DNA of 64,000 bases from Porphyromonas sp. COT-290 OH3588 (GTDB lineage: Bacteria; Bacteroidota; Bacteroidia; Bacteroidales; Porphyromonadaceae): positions 10,905 through 74,904 of the forward strand of contig NZ_JRFC01000012.1 in assembly GCF_000769075.1 (NCBI RefSeq), given 5' to 3'. Under the pieces are notes generated by a model. The model was not told the origin of the DNA. It did not search any database and saw only the letters and a program-made list of their open reading frames with translations. This document shows, piece after piece, positions 34,156 to 43,119 of the stretch; positions within the stretch are counted from its first letter, which is position 1; each line of letters begins with the position of its first letter. The position numbers were made by a program, and so were the translations under genes.

Positions 34156-36093
34156 ATGAAAACACTGAAGTATAGAGCTGATATTGATGGGTTAAGAGCT
34201 CTAGCAGTCCTTTCCGTTGTGATCTTTCACATTGATCCATCTTGGATGCCTAATGGATTTCTTGGAGTCGACATTTTTTTTGTTCTCTCAGGATTCCTAA
34301 TCACATCAATTCTATATAAGGAGATTATAGCAAAGAGTTTTTCTTATAAGACTTTTTACGTTAGACGAATACGTAGAATCCTCCCTGTATTTTTCGTCGT
34401 TGTTGCTGCTTCTCTGGCTCTATCCTATTGGCTATTTCTTCCAGACGATGCAATATCTGTAGGGAAATCAGCTATTGGCTCTATTCTATTTGGTGCGAAT
34501 ATGCTTTTTGCCAGACATAGTGGTTATTTCGATGTTTCATCAGAGGAAAAGCCCCTGCTTCACATCTGGTCACTATCTATTGAAGAGCAATTCTACTTCA
34601 TTTTTCCAACCATCCTTATTCTTCTTGTATGGTTTTATGGCAGATTCATAAAAGGTCGCTTTAAAGGGGAAATGAATCTCCGCAAATTTCTATATTTTAC
34701 ACTGGGCGCTATGCTCATCTTATGCCTAATTTCTTCATTTGTTCCTGTGCAGTTTTTGGGCATAACATTATCTAGCTACTATCTACCTCACATACGCTTC
34801 GGGGAATTGCTCGTTGGATCACTTCTAGCTATACATATGTCCGAGGCATCAGAAAATGGATGTTCTGCCCCGTGGCGCTATAAACTAATGGGTATACTGG
34901 CGTTAATAGTGTTGCTCCTATCCCTAATACCTAGGAACACATTCATAAGCCCATGGTTTCCAGGATTACTAGCTTTGATCCCATGTTCGGCCACAGCTCT
35001 ACTCATATACTGCAATCGAGAGAGCTATTGGGTCAGCAAATTCTTCTCTCTAGCCCCTGTCGTTTGGATAGGAAAGCTATCCTACTCTCTATACCTTTGG
35101 CACTGGCCTGTCTTAGCTTTCATAAGATACTTCTGGGGAGTGGGTGTATTACCTCTCTGGCTGACAGGCTGGGCTATAGTGGCAATGTTTGGACTATCTG
35201 CCTTAAGCTATTACTTGGTAGAACAGCCAATCCGTAAGCTTCCTCTCTCATTTGGCAAAAGTCTAGCGGCCTTTTACCTCATACCTGCTGTAATTATTAT
35301 CTCATTCGTCTTACTAAAAAAAGATTTTCTGCCAATAGAGCCACAATACTCAGGATTTTTGGATCAAACCAACTGTTGTTTCAATACATTGGAAGGTGAT
35401 TGTCTTATGGGAAACCTAGAAAAAGAACCTAAGGTGCTGATTGCAGGAGATTCTCATACAGCTCAACTCAGTCGATTCTGGGACTATATGGCTCGCTACG
35501 AAGGATGGAGTGCATTTGTATCTGCCTCAATATCATGTCCATTCTTTTTTGAATATGATAATTTCATAGAATGGCAAGGCGAAGGTGTTTGTGCTTCACG
35601 CAATGATTTTCTCCGGCAAGAATATAAACGGTACCCGATTATCATTTTGGCTAACTATTGGGGCGCTAGAGACTATGCTGCTAATCAAAAAGTAATTCTT
35701 GCCAATTTATTCCAAACCCTAGAACGCTTGACCAAGGAGAGGAAAAAGGTCTACCTAGTGAATTCTTCGTATCAAGTCAACACTCCTCCTGTACGTGAAT
35801 ACTATGCCGAAATGAAAGGTGTGGCTCTACATTTAAATCGATGGGATAGAGACCCCAGAGGGAGTTTATATGAAGAGACGAAAAGGAATGCTACGGTTGT
35901 CCGTGAGTTCGTAGAAAAGAACTTTCCTCATGTCACATGGATCGATTTAGAACGCTACTTACCCAAAGACCTCAAATGGGAAGGCAAACCCATGATGGGA
36001 GATGCTCATCATCTGAATGCCTATGGAGCTGAGGTTCTGGCCAAGATCTTCTCTCAGAATGGACGACTAATTGAGCCCAAAGACCTCCAATAG
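34156..36093 (+). CDS. OafA/YrhL-type acyltransferase with C-terminal SGNH domain
   Basis: 645 residues. The N-terminal Acyl_transf_3 domain (about 5-370) has some ten membrane helices and the catalytic His25 in VVIFHID, plus VDIFFVLSGFLI. The C-terminal SGNH hydrolase-like domain carries Ser433 in AGDSH and the D616-x-H618 pair in DAHHLN. Such fused proteins O-acetylate surface polysaccharides (lipopolysaccharide, capsule or peptidoglycan), taking the acyl group across the membrane. The gene is visibly richer in A/T than its neighbours, with codons such as ATA and AAA common, which suggests horizontal acquisition. It is monocistronic between terminator-bounded genes. Confidence 0.92.
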   Translation: MKTLKYRADIDGLRALAVLSVVIFHIDPSWMPNGFLGVDIFFVLSGFLITSILYKEIIAKSFSYKTFYVRRIRRILPVFFVVVAASLALSYWLFLPDDAISVGKSAIGSILFGANMLFARHSGYFDVSSEEKPLLHIWSLSIEEQFYFIFPTILILLVWFYGRFIKGRFKGEMNLRKFLYFTLGAMLILCLISSFVPVQFLGITLSSYYLPHIRFGELLVGSLLAIHMSEASENGCSAPWRYKLMGILALIVLLLSLIPRNTFISPWFPGLLALIPCSATALLIYCNRESYWVSKFFSLAPVVWIGKLSYSLYLWHWPVLAFIRYFWGVGVLPLWLTGWAIVAMFGLSALSYYLVEQPIRKLPLSFGKSLAAFYLIPAVIIISFVLLKKDFLPIEPQYSGFLDQTNCCFNTLEGDCLMGNLEKEPKVLIAGDSHTAQLSRFWDYMARYEGWSAFVSASISCPFFFEYDNFIEWQGEGVCASRNDFLRQEYKRYPIIILANYWGARDYAANQKVILANLFQTLERLTKERKKVYLVNSSYQVNTPPVREYYAEMKGVALHLNRWDRDPRGSLYEETKRNATVVREFVEKNFPHVTWIDLERYLPKDLKWEGKPMMGDAHHLNAYGAEVLAKIFSQNGRLIEPKDLQ

Positions 36094-36210
36094 CGAACTT
36101 TTTGTCCGATAGAGAGGTTTGAACCTAAGGAGGGGAATGAGTCAAGTAGCTCACCCCGACGGTTAAAAATTACAGAAATAAAACTCAAAAATTAAGATCA
36201 CATCATTATT

Positions 36211-36786
36211 ATGAAGCATGAACTAGTTAAGCTACCCTATGGTCCCAACGACCTAGAGCCAGCAATCAGCGCCGAGACCCTAGCATTCCACCACGGTAAG
36301 CATCTACAAGGCTATGTAGACAATCTAAACAAGCTCATCGAAGGAACTGAGTTTGCCGAAGCTAGCCTAGAAGATATCGTACGCAAGAGCGAGGGCGCTC
36401 TATTCAACAACGCTGGTCAGACGCTCAACCACAACCTATACTTCACTCAGTTTGCACCCAACGCTGGTGGCGCACCTACGGGTAAGCTACTTGCTGCTAT
36501 TGAGAAGAAGTGGGGTAGCTTCGAGGCTTTTCAGGCTGAGTTCCTCACGGCTTGTACCACGCTATTTGGTTCGGGCTGGGCTTGGCTAGCTTCTGATGAC
36601 AAGGGCGAGCTCTGCATCACCAAGGAGCCTAACGGTAGCAACCCGGTGGTGAGTGGTCTGAAGCCTCTCATGGGTATCGACGTTTGGGAGCATGCTTACT
36701 ACCTAAGCTATCAGAACCGCCGTGCCGACCACATCAAAGATGTTTGGAATATCATCGACTGGAACGTAGTAGCCGAGCGCTACTAG
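36211..36786 (+). CDS. sodB: Superoxide dismutase (Fe/Mn family)
   Basis: 191 residues. Metal ligands are His27 (FHHGKH), His74 (LNHNLY), Asp157 and His161 (DVWEHAYY). It removes superoxide in the cytoplasm. The length and sequence style fit the cambialistic Fe/Mn enzyme known from Porphyromonas gingivalis; which metal is used cannot be read from here. Monocistronic, followed by a terminator hairpin. Confidence 0.97.
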   Translation: MKHELVKLPYGPNDLEPAISAETLAFHHGKHLQGYVDNLNKLIEGTEFAEASLEDIVRKSEGALFNNAGQTLNHNLYFTQFAPNAGGAPTGKLLAAIEKKWGSFEAFQAEFLTACTTLFGSGWAWLASDDKGELCITKEPNGSNPVVSGLKPLMGIDVWEHAYYLSYQNRRADHIKDVWNIIDWNVVAERY

Positions 36787-36820
36787 TAGTCGACTTGGTT
36801 CGACGTATGGACTAACTGAG

Positions 36821-36858
36821 TGGGAGTGCTGTATCTATGCGATATAGCGCTCCCATTT
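36821..36858 (+). terminator. Terminator of sod
   Basis: TGGGAGTGCTGTATC pairs with GATATAGCGCTCCCA with one mismatch, followed by TTTT. Confidence 0.75.
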
Positions 36859-36871
36859 TGCGTTTTATAGC

Positions 36872-36879
36872 TATATTTG
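36872..36879 (+). promoter_or_regulatory. -7 element of the polyprenyl synthase gene
   Basis: TATATTTG, a full match to TAnnTTTG, 26 nt before the ATG at 36905. No -33 at the usual distance. Confidence 0.4.
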
Positions 36880-36904
36880 TTTCTATTACTTCAATACTCT
36901 CTCA

Positions 36905-37885
36905 ATGACAACGCTAGATGAGATTAAGGCGCCAGTGGCGAGCTATGTGGATCAGTTCCACCAGCAGTTTGAGCAAATCCTCTTATGCAAGAGCCAATGG
37001 CTGACCACGGCCGTGGAGCATTTGTCCCGATCGACGGGTAAGATGGTTCGTCCCATCATGACGAGCTTGATGGCTGGCCTGATTACTCCAGAGCTACCAA
37101 GCAAGACGATTGACTCCGCCATACTGCTCGAGCTAATCCATACTGCCACCCTCATTCACGACGATGTCATCGACGAGGCTAGCACACGCCGAGGCCGTCC
37201 AACGCTCAATGCTATATTCGACAATCGTGTGGCTGTCTTGATGGGCGACTTTGTCCTCTCCTCTGCGCTTATCGGTGCTATTGCTACCAAGGATCTACGC
37301 ATCATCGGTGTCGTGTCGGCAATTGGCAGAGAGCTGACCGAGGGCGAGATACGTCAGTTCGAGACAGCCGACAACGTAGTGCTGAGCGAGGCCGTCTATA
37401 TGGACGTTATCCGTCAAAAGACCGCTGTCCTCTTCCGCTCGTGTGCTGAGGTCGCCGCCATTACGACTGATGCCTCTGAGGAGGCTATATGTAGTCTTGG
37501 CGACTGTGGCGAATATCTAGGCATGGCTTTCCAGATAAGGGACGATATCTTCGACTATTATAGCGCCGACGTGGGTAAGCCTACTGGCAACGACATAAGA
37601 GAGGGCAAGGTAACACTCCCTCTATTGCACTGCCTCATTGAGGATCATGGCGAGAGCCCCGAGGGTGCTCGTGCTTTGCATATACTACGCAGCAAGGACT
37701 TTTCAGAGACCAATATCGACTACTTGCTCACTTTTGCCAAAGAGCGTGGGGGCATCGAGTATGCTCAGAGCCGTATGCTCCAATTCATCGAGCAAGCTAA
37801 GTCTATTCTCTATACTTATCCCGAGGGTAGCTACCGTACGGCTCTGCTTGCCCTTGCGGACTTTATCGCAGGGCGTAGCATCTAG
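36905..37885 (+). CDS. ispB: All-trans polyprenyl diphosphate synthase
   Basis: 326 residues. It extends isoprenyl diphosphates with IPP to a long chain, probably the menaquinone side chain. The two aspartate-rich motifs are present: DDVID at 86-90 and DDIFD at 213-217. GKMVRP near 46-51 and RRGRPTLN after the first motif are also typical. The chain length made (octa- to nona-prenyl) cannot be inferred. It is followed after 26 nt by a small membrane protein gene. Confidence 0.93.
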   Translation: MTTLDEIKAPVASYVDQFHQQFEQILLCKSQWLTTAVEHLSRSTGKMVRPIMTSLMAGLITPELPSKTIDSAILLELIHTATLIHDDVIDEASTRRGRPTLNAIFDNRVAVLMGDFVLSSALIGAIATKDLRIIGVVSAIGRELTEGEIRQFETADNVVLSEAVYMDVIRQKTAVLFRSCAEVAAITTDASEEAICSLGDCGEYLGMAFQIRDDIFDYYSADVGKPTGNDIREGKVTLPLLHCLIEDHGESPEGARALHILRSKDFSETNIDYLLTFAKERGGIEYAQSRMLQFIEQAKSILYTYPEGSYRTALLALADFIAGRSI

Positions 37886-37911
37886 CCCAACTTACGCTCC
37901 CCTAACTTCCT

Positions 37912-38097
37912 ATGGCATACAAAAGACCGCTAACTCGTACACAAAGCATCATCATCGCTGTGCTGTGGTTTGTTTTCGTCGGGCTCTACCTCTCCTACGG
38001 CAAACTTACGGCTGGTGGTCTGGTGATGCTCCTGATGTCTGCTTTCATAGTCTTCTATCCTATTGTCAAGAGCCTCAAACAGCGGCGAGGCTTGTAG
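37912..38097 (+). CDS. Small two-helix membrane protein
   Basis: 61 residues with a basic start (MAYKRPLTRTQ), then two hydrophobic segments (about 12-30 and 33-52) and a basic end (KSLKQRRGL). The codon use is like that of the neighbouring genes. It is separated from ispB by only 26 nt, so it is likely co-transcribed. It belongs to no family I can name. Confidence 0.6.
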   Translation: MAYKRPLTRTQSIIIAVLWFVFVGLYLSYGKLTAGGLVMLLMSAFIVFYPIVKSLKQRRGL

Positions 38098-38169
38098 GCT
38101 ACGGACTGGGCGATGTGTTGTGGTGTATATCCCTGCATATCGCCTTTATTTTTGCGGGGTGGGGATAGT

Positions 38170-38195
38170 CACTGATGTATGTGCATATATCAGTG
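38170..38195 (+). terminator. Hairpin after the ispB unit
   Basis: CACTGAT (38170-38176) pairs with ATCAGTG (38189-38195) around a short loop. Confidence 0.5.
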
Positions 38196-38207
38196 GCTTA
38201 GAAGTAC

Positions 38208-38600
38208 GTCAAATTTATATTTTAGACCAAGTTGCACAAAATCTATGGGAAGACTGTGGATAAGCGGTGGATAATCTGTGTACACTTCGTATTTGGCCTC
38301 TAGCAGGCTCTCTGTGCGCTCCTCCCTCGTTTGCGCCCTTACCCTTGCTCGTATGAAAACATCTGCCTAGAATCGCATTTCTACAACTGTTTATTAGCTA
38401 GATGTATATGCTAGCTCATTGGGTGATTTTACCACTTGCCGAGTCCATTTTTGATATTTCTTCCCATCAATCTAAGCGAATTGATGGATACATTTTGGCT
38501 AGCTAGTCCACTAATCTGAAAAGATCAGTCCTTCAATTTTTGCCAAAGGTGGGCTAAGGTACGGCCAAAGTGCTATCCAATCTTAGGTAATTCTTGGGTT
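38208..38600 (+). repeat. Dispersed intergenic repeat, copy D
   Basis: It begins like copy A with TTTATATTTTAGACCA (38214-38229), then a GGCCTCTAGCAGGCTCTCTGTG block near 38293 and the core hairpin. CCATCAAT (38464-38471) pairs with ATTGATGG (38480-38487), the arm geometry seen in the other copies. The gap 38098-38990 otherwise holds the promoter of the DUF2589-like operon at its right end. Confidence 0.65.
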
Positions 38601-38770
38601 TTTGATAATATTTTTTAACAGAAATATATGATGATTGATGCGTTTTATTTTGTGGATAGTTACTTATGGTGTATCCTTGAGTTTGTATGTTATCATCTTG
38701 TTTTTGAGTGATATATTTTTAGTTTAGAGGAATTTTTAGGGATATTGAGAAAAATTATTTTTACGAAAAG

Positions 38771-38812
38771 TTGCGCTTTATATGGTTAATTCGATAACTT
38801 TGTCGTATACGA
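38771..38812 (+). promoter_or_regulatory. Promoter and palindrome before the DUF2589-like operon
   Basis: TTG (38771-38773), 21-nt spacer, TAACTTTG (38795-38802). The 10-bp perfect palindrome TCGTATACGA (38803-38812) follows at once, covering the expected transcription start. The predicted leader to the first ATG is about 180 nt. The palindrome could be an operator; that is inference. Confidence 0.55.
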
Positions 38813-38990
38813 TAAGTGGTGCTATCAAAAAGAGAAAAATCGAAGCCTGTGAGTTTGCTGTGGCCTCCTTTTTCATTGACCAAGTTAATCCCTTAGTAGG
38901 TACGCTGGAGCACCGCTATAGGAGTGTAATTTTAGAGAGATTGGATGTTGCATCTTTTTCAAGGTTTAATCATAAACAATTAGAGTTACT

Positions 38991-40112
38991 ATGGAAAAAG
39001 TTATTAGTACAGCACCATCTTCGGTAGCTACAAGTGCTCTCAGAGCAATCCCATTCGAGAACATCATCGGAGGCCCTCTACAGGCGTGTGTCAAGGCTCA
39101 GCGCTTGGCCGCTCAAACCACAGTAGACTTCATTCGTGAGGTTGGGCTAGAGGATGTGCCAGTAAGAGACCCCAAGGGAGAAATTGTCAAAGCACCTCGC
39201 TTGGATAAATATGGCAATGTAATTAAAGACTCCAAAGATCAACCTATTATGGATCCTGTATTGGAGAAGAAAGCAGTCTATGTGTGCTTTCAGTTCATTC
39301 AGGCGGGTCGTTTGGTGCGCCTCAATGTCCCTATGCTGAGCATTGTCCCCATTCCCTACATTGCAATTAATACGATCGACATCAGCTTCAAAGCCAATAT
39401 CAAGGCACAAGCCAGTGCCATGGATCAAGACGCCATCACAGAGGCAGATGATAGAACTAGCTCTAACTACAATAGTAGCTCGGACACCCAGAGTAGTCGT
39501 AGCTTTGGACGCTCTGGTCGTTGGTGGAATAAAAACAGAAGTGGTCACAACGAGTCTAGCTACTCGAGCGATTACTCTCGCAACTCGATGCAGGCCTCTA
39601 TCTCGAGCAAGAAGGACTCGGTCGGTACACGTGAGTCTAAGTATAGCGTGGAGTACACGATGGATGTGGCAGTACACGCCTCACAGGACAGCATGCCAGC
39701 AGGTATGGCTAAGGTCTTAGAGCTTATCGGTAACGCTATGGACGTCTGCAACCCAGAGGGAGAATTCCTTGTCAATGGTAATCCTCTGATTCTTAGAGTA
39801 CCCTTAGGACAGGCGAATAATAACAGCTACACCATAACCTTTGAGGCTGTCTACAAGACTCCAGAGGGACTACTCTCCACAAGCAAGGAAGACTTCTGGC
39901 TCAAGACGATGACGAAAGATGGCAAGCCAGAAGGAAAAGACTTGCTCATTAATCGCAATAAGAATAGAGCGTCTGCTCAATTATCAAAAGGAGAATATCT
40001 GCTCTCCAATGCTGATGGTACTCTGACTGAAACGATCTCTGTGCAGGCCATCGAAGACGCTTCTCTTACGACTACGACGGAGGGTCATACGAAAGACACC
40101 CCAAAATCATAG
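38991..40112 (+). CDS. DUF2589-like protein 1 with Ser/Asn-rich insert and Ig-like tail
   Basis: 373 residues, no signal peptide. The family core is an N-terminal helix region at 19-50 (FENIIGGPLQACVKAQ), a strand pair at about 96-138 (RLNVPMLSIVPIPYIAI, then ISFKANIKA), and a conserved segment at 204-247 (SKKDSVGTRESKYSVEYTM, then QDSMPAGMAKVLELI). Between the last two lies an insert rich in Ser, Asn, Arg and Tyr (about 145-203). After 256 there is a beta-rich tail with an Ig-like look. I call the family DUF2589 from its motif pattern. No biochemical function is known to me. First gene of the operon; its first 45 residues are very close to those of the next gene. Confidence 0.8.
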   Translation: MEKVISTAPSSVATSALRAIPFENIIGGPLQACVKAQRLAAQTTVDFIREVGLEDVPVRDPKGEIVKAPRLDKYGNVIKDSKDQPIMDPVLEKKAVYVCFQFIQAGRLVRLNVPMLSIVPIPYIAINTIDISFKANIKAQASAMDQDAITEADDRTSSNYNSSSDTQSSRSFGRSGRWWNKNRSGHNESSYSSDYSRNSMQASISSKKDSVGTRESKYSVEYTMDVAVHASQDSMPAGMAKVLELIGNAMDVCNPEGEFLVNGNPLILRVPLGQANNNSYTITFEAVYKTPEGLLSTSKEDFWLKTMTKDGKPEGKDLLINRNKNRASAQLSKGEYLLSNADGTLTETISVQAIEDASLTTTTEGHTKDTPKS

Positions 40113-40213
40113 AGAGGAATATCCTTAGATGAAGTACTGAACATTCTAACTGGGGATATTAAGAGTCGAATATAGAGATATTCGTGATGGTTTAACTTTT
40201 AGACACAAACGCT

Positions 40214-41095
40214 ATGGCTAATATAGACACAACCCCCTCTCAGGTTGCGACCTCTGCCTTGCAGGCTATCCCCTTTGGTTCGATCATCGGAGGACCACTT
40301 ACTGCCTGCATCAATGCTCAGGCTCAAGCTGCCCAAACGACGTGGGAGTTTATCAAGCAGGTAGGTTTGCAGACGGACAAAGAGGGGAATACCAAGGCTA
40401 TAACTGTCATCTTCGAGTATGTACAGGGAGGTCGTAAGATGATGCTTATCGTCCCATTGTTGACCATTGTCCCGATACCTTATATCGCAATCAATGAGAT
40501 TGAGATCAACTTCAAGGCTCAGATCTCCGCATCAGCATCCAGCTCAAGCGAAGTGAAGAAGTCTACGGCAGTTGATGCAGGAGCTAAAATCAAGGCTGGC
40601 TACAAAGGGATATTTTCTAGGGCCTCGGTAGAGATGCATGCCAATTTCTCGAGCAAAAAAGATTCTAAGGCAACGCAAGAGTCGAAGTACAGCGTCGAGT
40701 ATACTATGGATGTGCATGTCCATGCAGGTCAAGATAGTATGCCTGCTGGTATGGCCAAGGTATTGGAAATCCTCAATAGCGCAGTGGATACTGTCAATGC
40801 CAAAGGTGAACTGACAGTAAGCGATCACATGGTACCAGTCAACCAATCGGTCATCATCTCCTATCGCAACAACACTGGAGTTTGGTCTCCTGCTGATGTA
40901 ATGTGGCGCAAGGCCACAGATGGAGAGGACAAATGGCAAGGACAAGATGGAGAGAAAGGTGCCTTCGGAGCATTAGCCAAGAAACCTCTGAGGGTATCGA
41001 GCAATGGAGAGAATGTAATTGCGACTTTCGACGAAGAGGGGGAATACTATATCAAAGGTGGCGAATGCCAAGCCTTGATTGTAGTAACTCCATAA
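40214..41095 (+). CDS. DUF2589-like protein 2 (compact form)
   Basis: 293 residues. It has the same plan as protein 1: PSQVATSALQAIPF, IIGGPLTACINAQAQAAQTT at 25-43, MLIVPLLTIVPIPYIAI at 77-93, NFKAQISASAS, then SKKDSKATQESKYSVEYTMD and QDSMPAGMAKVLEIL. The insert is short (~35 residues), making this the simplest member. The C-terminal ~85 residues end in ATFDEEGEYYIKGGECQALI, the pattern of an Ig-like domain. It is the closest relative of protein 1, probably a tandem duplicate. No signal or membrane segment. The 101-nt gap before it is the largest inside the operon and contains a small CGAATA/TATTCG hairpin. Confidence 0.82.
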   Translation: MANIDTTPSQVATSALQAIPFGSIIGGPLTACINAQAQAAQTTWEFIKQVGLQTDKEGNTKAITVIFEYVQGGRKMMLIVPLLTIVPIPYIAINEIEINFKAQISASASSSSEVKKSTAVDAGAKIKAGYKGIFSRASVEMHANFSSKKDSKATQESKYSVEYTMDVHVHAGQDSMPAGMAKVLEILNSAVDTVNAKGELTVSDHMVPVNQSVIISYRNNTGVWSPADVMWRKATDGEDKWQGQDGEKGAFGALAKKPLRVSSNGENVIATFDEEGEYYIKGGECQALIVVTP

Positions 41096-41123
41096 CCCTA
41101 ACTAAAGAATAGGAGATACGACT

Positions 41124-42275
41124 ATGGCTGAAGAAACAAATCAATCGCAGAACTCTAATAGCTCGATCGACTATGCAGCCCTGCGTAAGGCTACATTAGG
41201 TGGAGTAACAGACATCCCTTTCACACACTTAATTAGCGAACCGCTAAGGGCGTGTGTGGCTGCGCAAAACGAGAGCCACCAGACGACGATCGCTGCTCTG
41301 AGAGAGATGGGAGTCTTCTCGGGCAAAGAGAATAATCAGGTTGCCTCTTCGGTAGGATTTGAGTTTGTCAAAGATGGGAGGCGGCAGAAGATTATGGTGC
41401 CACTCATCACACTTGTGCCAATCAATTTCCTGCAAATCAATGCCGTCAATATCAGCTTTAAGGCAACGATCAAGGCCTCGTCCTCATGGGGAACCGGACC
41501 CGGTATTGCTCTTGAGCTGAACAAGGACAAAAAGGAAGACAAGAAAGACGAGAAAAAAGCGGAAGCCTCCGACAAGGACGAGAATAAAAAAACGGGAGAG
41601 TCTGCTACGCAGGAGAAGTCGGGCGACAAATCCGATGAAGGAGGCGGAGGATCAGACAAACCGACTGGCTCTGGAGATGATGGCAAGAAGGGCGACAAGC
41701 TCGACGGTAAATCTGAGCAAGCAGAGAAAGATAAGGATACATCTAGCAAGTCTGACGAGGGCAAGAAGGCAGACAAGGACGATGACTCCGCTTGGTGGCG
41801 TGAAGTAATCAAGTATGGGGGTAAGGCTATCGACTTCTACAAGGACTACAAAAAGTCCAAAGATGCCAAGGAGGCCGAAAGCAAGGCCGAATACTCCAAC
41901 AAGAAGGACTCCAAGGTAACCCAAGAGTCTAAGTACTGCATCGAAACGACGGTAGACTTTGATATCCACGCAGGCCCTGCGGATATGCCCGGTGGTCTAG
42001 CCAAAATTATCGAAACGCTCAACAATGCCATTGTTACCTTCGATCCTGCAGGCGAGCTACAAGTTACTTCCGAGCCTAGCTCTGGTGGGCGTAAACTATT
42101 CGTTCGTTACCTCAACGAGGACGGCATCTTGGCTCCCGGAGAGATCAAATGCAGCCCCAACGAGGGCGTACAGCTCGAGAGGACCGACACGGGGGTGACC
42201 CTAACCTTCTCCAAGGCTGGGGTCTACAAAATAGAGGCGGGCAAGAAGGAGCAAAGCATCACAGTCGCCGAGTAG
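41124..42275 (+). CDS. DUF2589-like protein 3 with long charged linker
   Basis: 383 residues. Family motifs: DIPFTHLISEPLRACVAAQ near 31-50, IMVPLITLVPINFLQI near 92-107, then ISFKATIKAS. A ~115-residue low-complexity linker made almost only of K, D, E, S and G follows (about 128-245). The conserved segment resumes with NKKDSKVTQESKYCIETTVD, ADMPGGLAKIIETLNNAI and a C-terminal Ig-like stretch (TLTFSKAGVYKIEAGKKEQ). The linker interrupts the same point where proteins 1 and 2 have their inserts. Its lower strand mimics long frames on the other strand, which are shadows. Function unknown. Confidence 0.8.
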   Translation: MAEETNQSQNSNSSIDYAALRKATLGGVTDIPFTHLISEPLRACVAAQNESHQTTIAALREMGVFSGKENNQVASSVGFEFVKDGRRQKIMVPLITLVPINFLQINAVNISFKATIKASSSWGTGPGIALELNKDKKEDKKDEKKAEASDKDENKKTGESATQEKSGDKSDEGGGGSDKPTGSGDDGKKGDKLDGKSEQAEKDKDTSSKSDEGKKADKDDDSAWWREVIKYGGKAIDFYKDYKKSKDAKEAESKAEYSNKKDSKVTQESKYCIETTVDFDIHAGPADMPGGLAKIIETLNNAIVTFDPAGELQVTSEPSSGGRKLFVRYLNEDGILAPGEIKCSPNEGVQLERTDTGVTLTFSKAGVYKIEAGKKEQSITVAE

Positions 42276-42306
42276 CTCACCACTCGGGTCATCACGTATA
42301 TATCTT

Positions 42307-43074
42307 ATGACAAACCTCAAGCAAGTAATATCATCGGTGCTGCGAGATGTGATACAGGCGCAGCACGAAGCCGCTAGCTACGCTCGTCAGCTAGCCCAAT
42401 CTAGCCAGCAGACCACTGGGGGGACATTGATCTCCCCAGCGGCTACGGTTGGCGAGCTGACCTTAAACCTGCGCTATGCTATCCAAGACGGAGAGGACAT
42501 CACGGAGGTTAAGGTCCTCAATGCAGACGTTAGCGACCGGCTCCTCGGCAATATCTCCGAGCAGCTTGCCAAGCTTGTGATCCGCAAGCTGGTTCAGCAG
42601 ACCCAAACCTCGGGAGTGCCCTACGCACGCAATGGGTTCTCCTACATAGACGATTTAGGGGACAATCGTCGTCTTATCGACTATATCGCCCATCAGATGC
42701 TTACTCGGCTCAGAGCCAATGTAGACAAGCTCTATAATCAGCAGCACGAGATAGAGGTTGAGCCTATTGCCGATCAAGTACTAGCCGTGGGTGAGCAGGA
42801 TCTCTTCTTGCATAGTGATATTGAGGGGCTCTTCGCCCTCTCGGGGGGAGCTGAGCTATTGGCCAAAACTCGTCAGGTACTTGATGATGAGGTCAGCGAG
42901 GAGATCCACAAAATCATACACGAGGAGCAGGGCGCTCAGCTCTTCTCTTGTCGTACCGAGCGTTCGTTGCGCATCGAGATCGACGCCGAGCGACTCAAGG
43001 ATTACCCAGCCGAGGCCATACAGTCTATCACTCTAAAAGTAGTGCCACCACAGCTGTCTGGCCCCAACGTCTAA
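42307..43074 (+). CDS. Operon protein with N-terminal DUF2589-like helix, no known family
   Basis: 255 residues, no signal peptide. The first 35 residues (VISSVLRDVIQAQHEAASYA) resemble the helical start of the DUF2589-like proteins. The IVPIPY strand and the MPAGMAKVL helix are not evident. It is acidic and mostly helical, with a beta-type end (LRIEIDAERLKDYP...SITLKVVPPQL). It lies 31 nt after protein 3 and 45 nt before the next gene, so it belongs to the same transcript. It may be a partner or a capping subunit rather than a family copy. Confidence 0.65.
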   Translation: MTNLKQVISSVLRDVIQAQHEAASYARQLAQSSQQTTGGTLISPAATVGELTLNLRYAIQDGEDITEVKVLNADVSDRLLGNISEQLAKLVIRKLVQQTQTSGVPYARNGFSYIDDLGDNRRLIDYIAHQMLTRLRANVDKLYNQQHEIEVEPIADQVLAVGEQDLFLHSDIEGLFALSGGAELLAKTRQVLDDEVSEEIHKIIHEEQGAQLFSCRTERSLRIEIDAERLKDYPAEAIQSITLKVVPPQLSGPNV

Positions 43075-43119
43075 TCTTGTGGTTGCCCTCTAGGGCTGCA
43101 CAGACACATCAGTACAACA

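Noticed and set aside
38782-39027. 81-codon frame before the first DUF2589-like gene
   Set aside because: It starts upstream of the predicted -7 box and runs into the first gene in another frame. The real gene has the family motifs.
41336-41812. 158-codon frame on the minus strand, rich in Ser and Leu
   Set aside because: It is the complement of the charged low-complexity linker of DUF2589-like protein 3. Repeats of K/D/E codons leave stops absent on the other strand.
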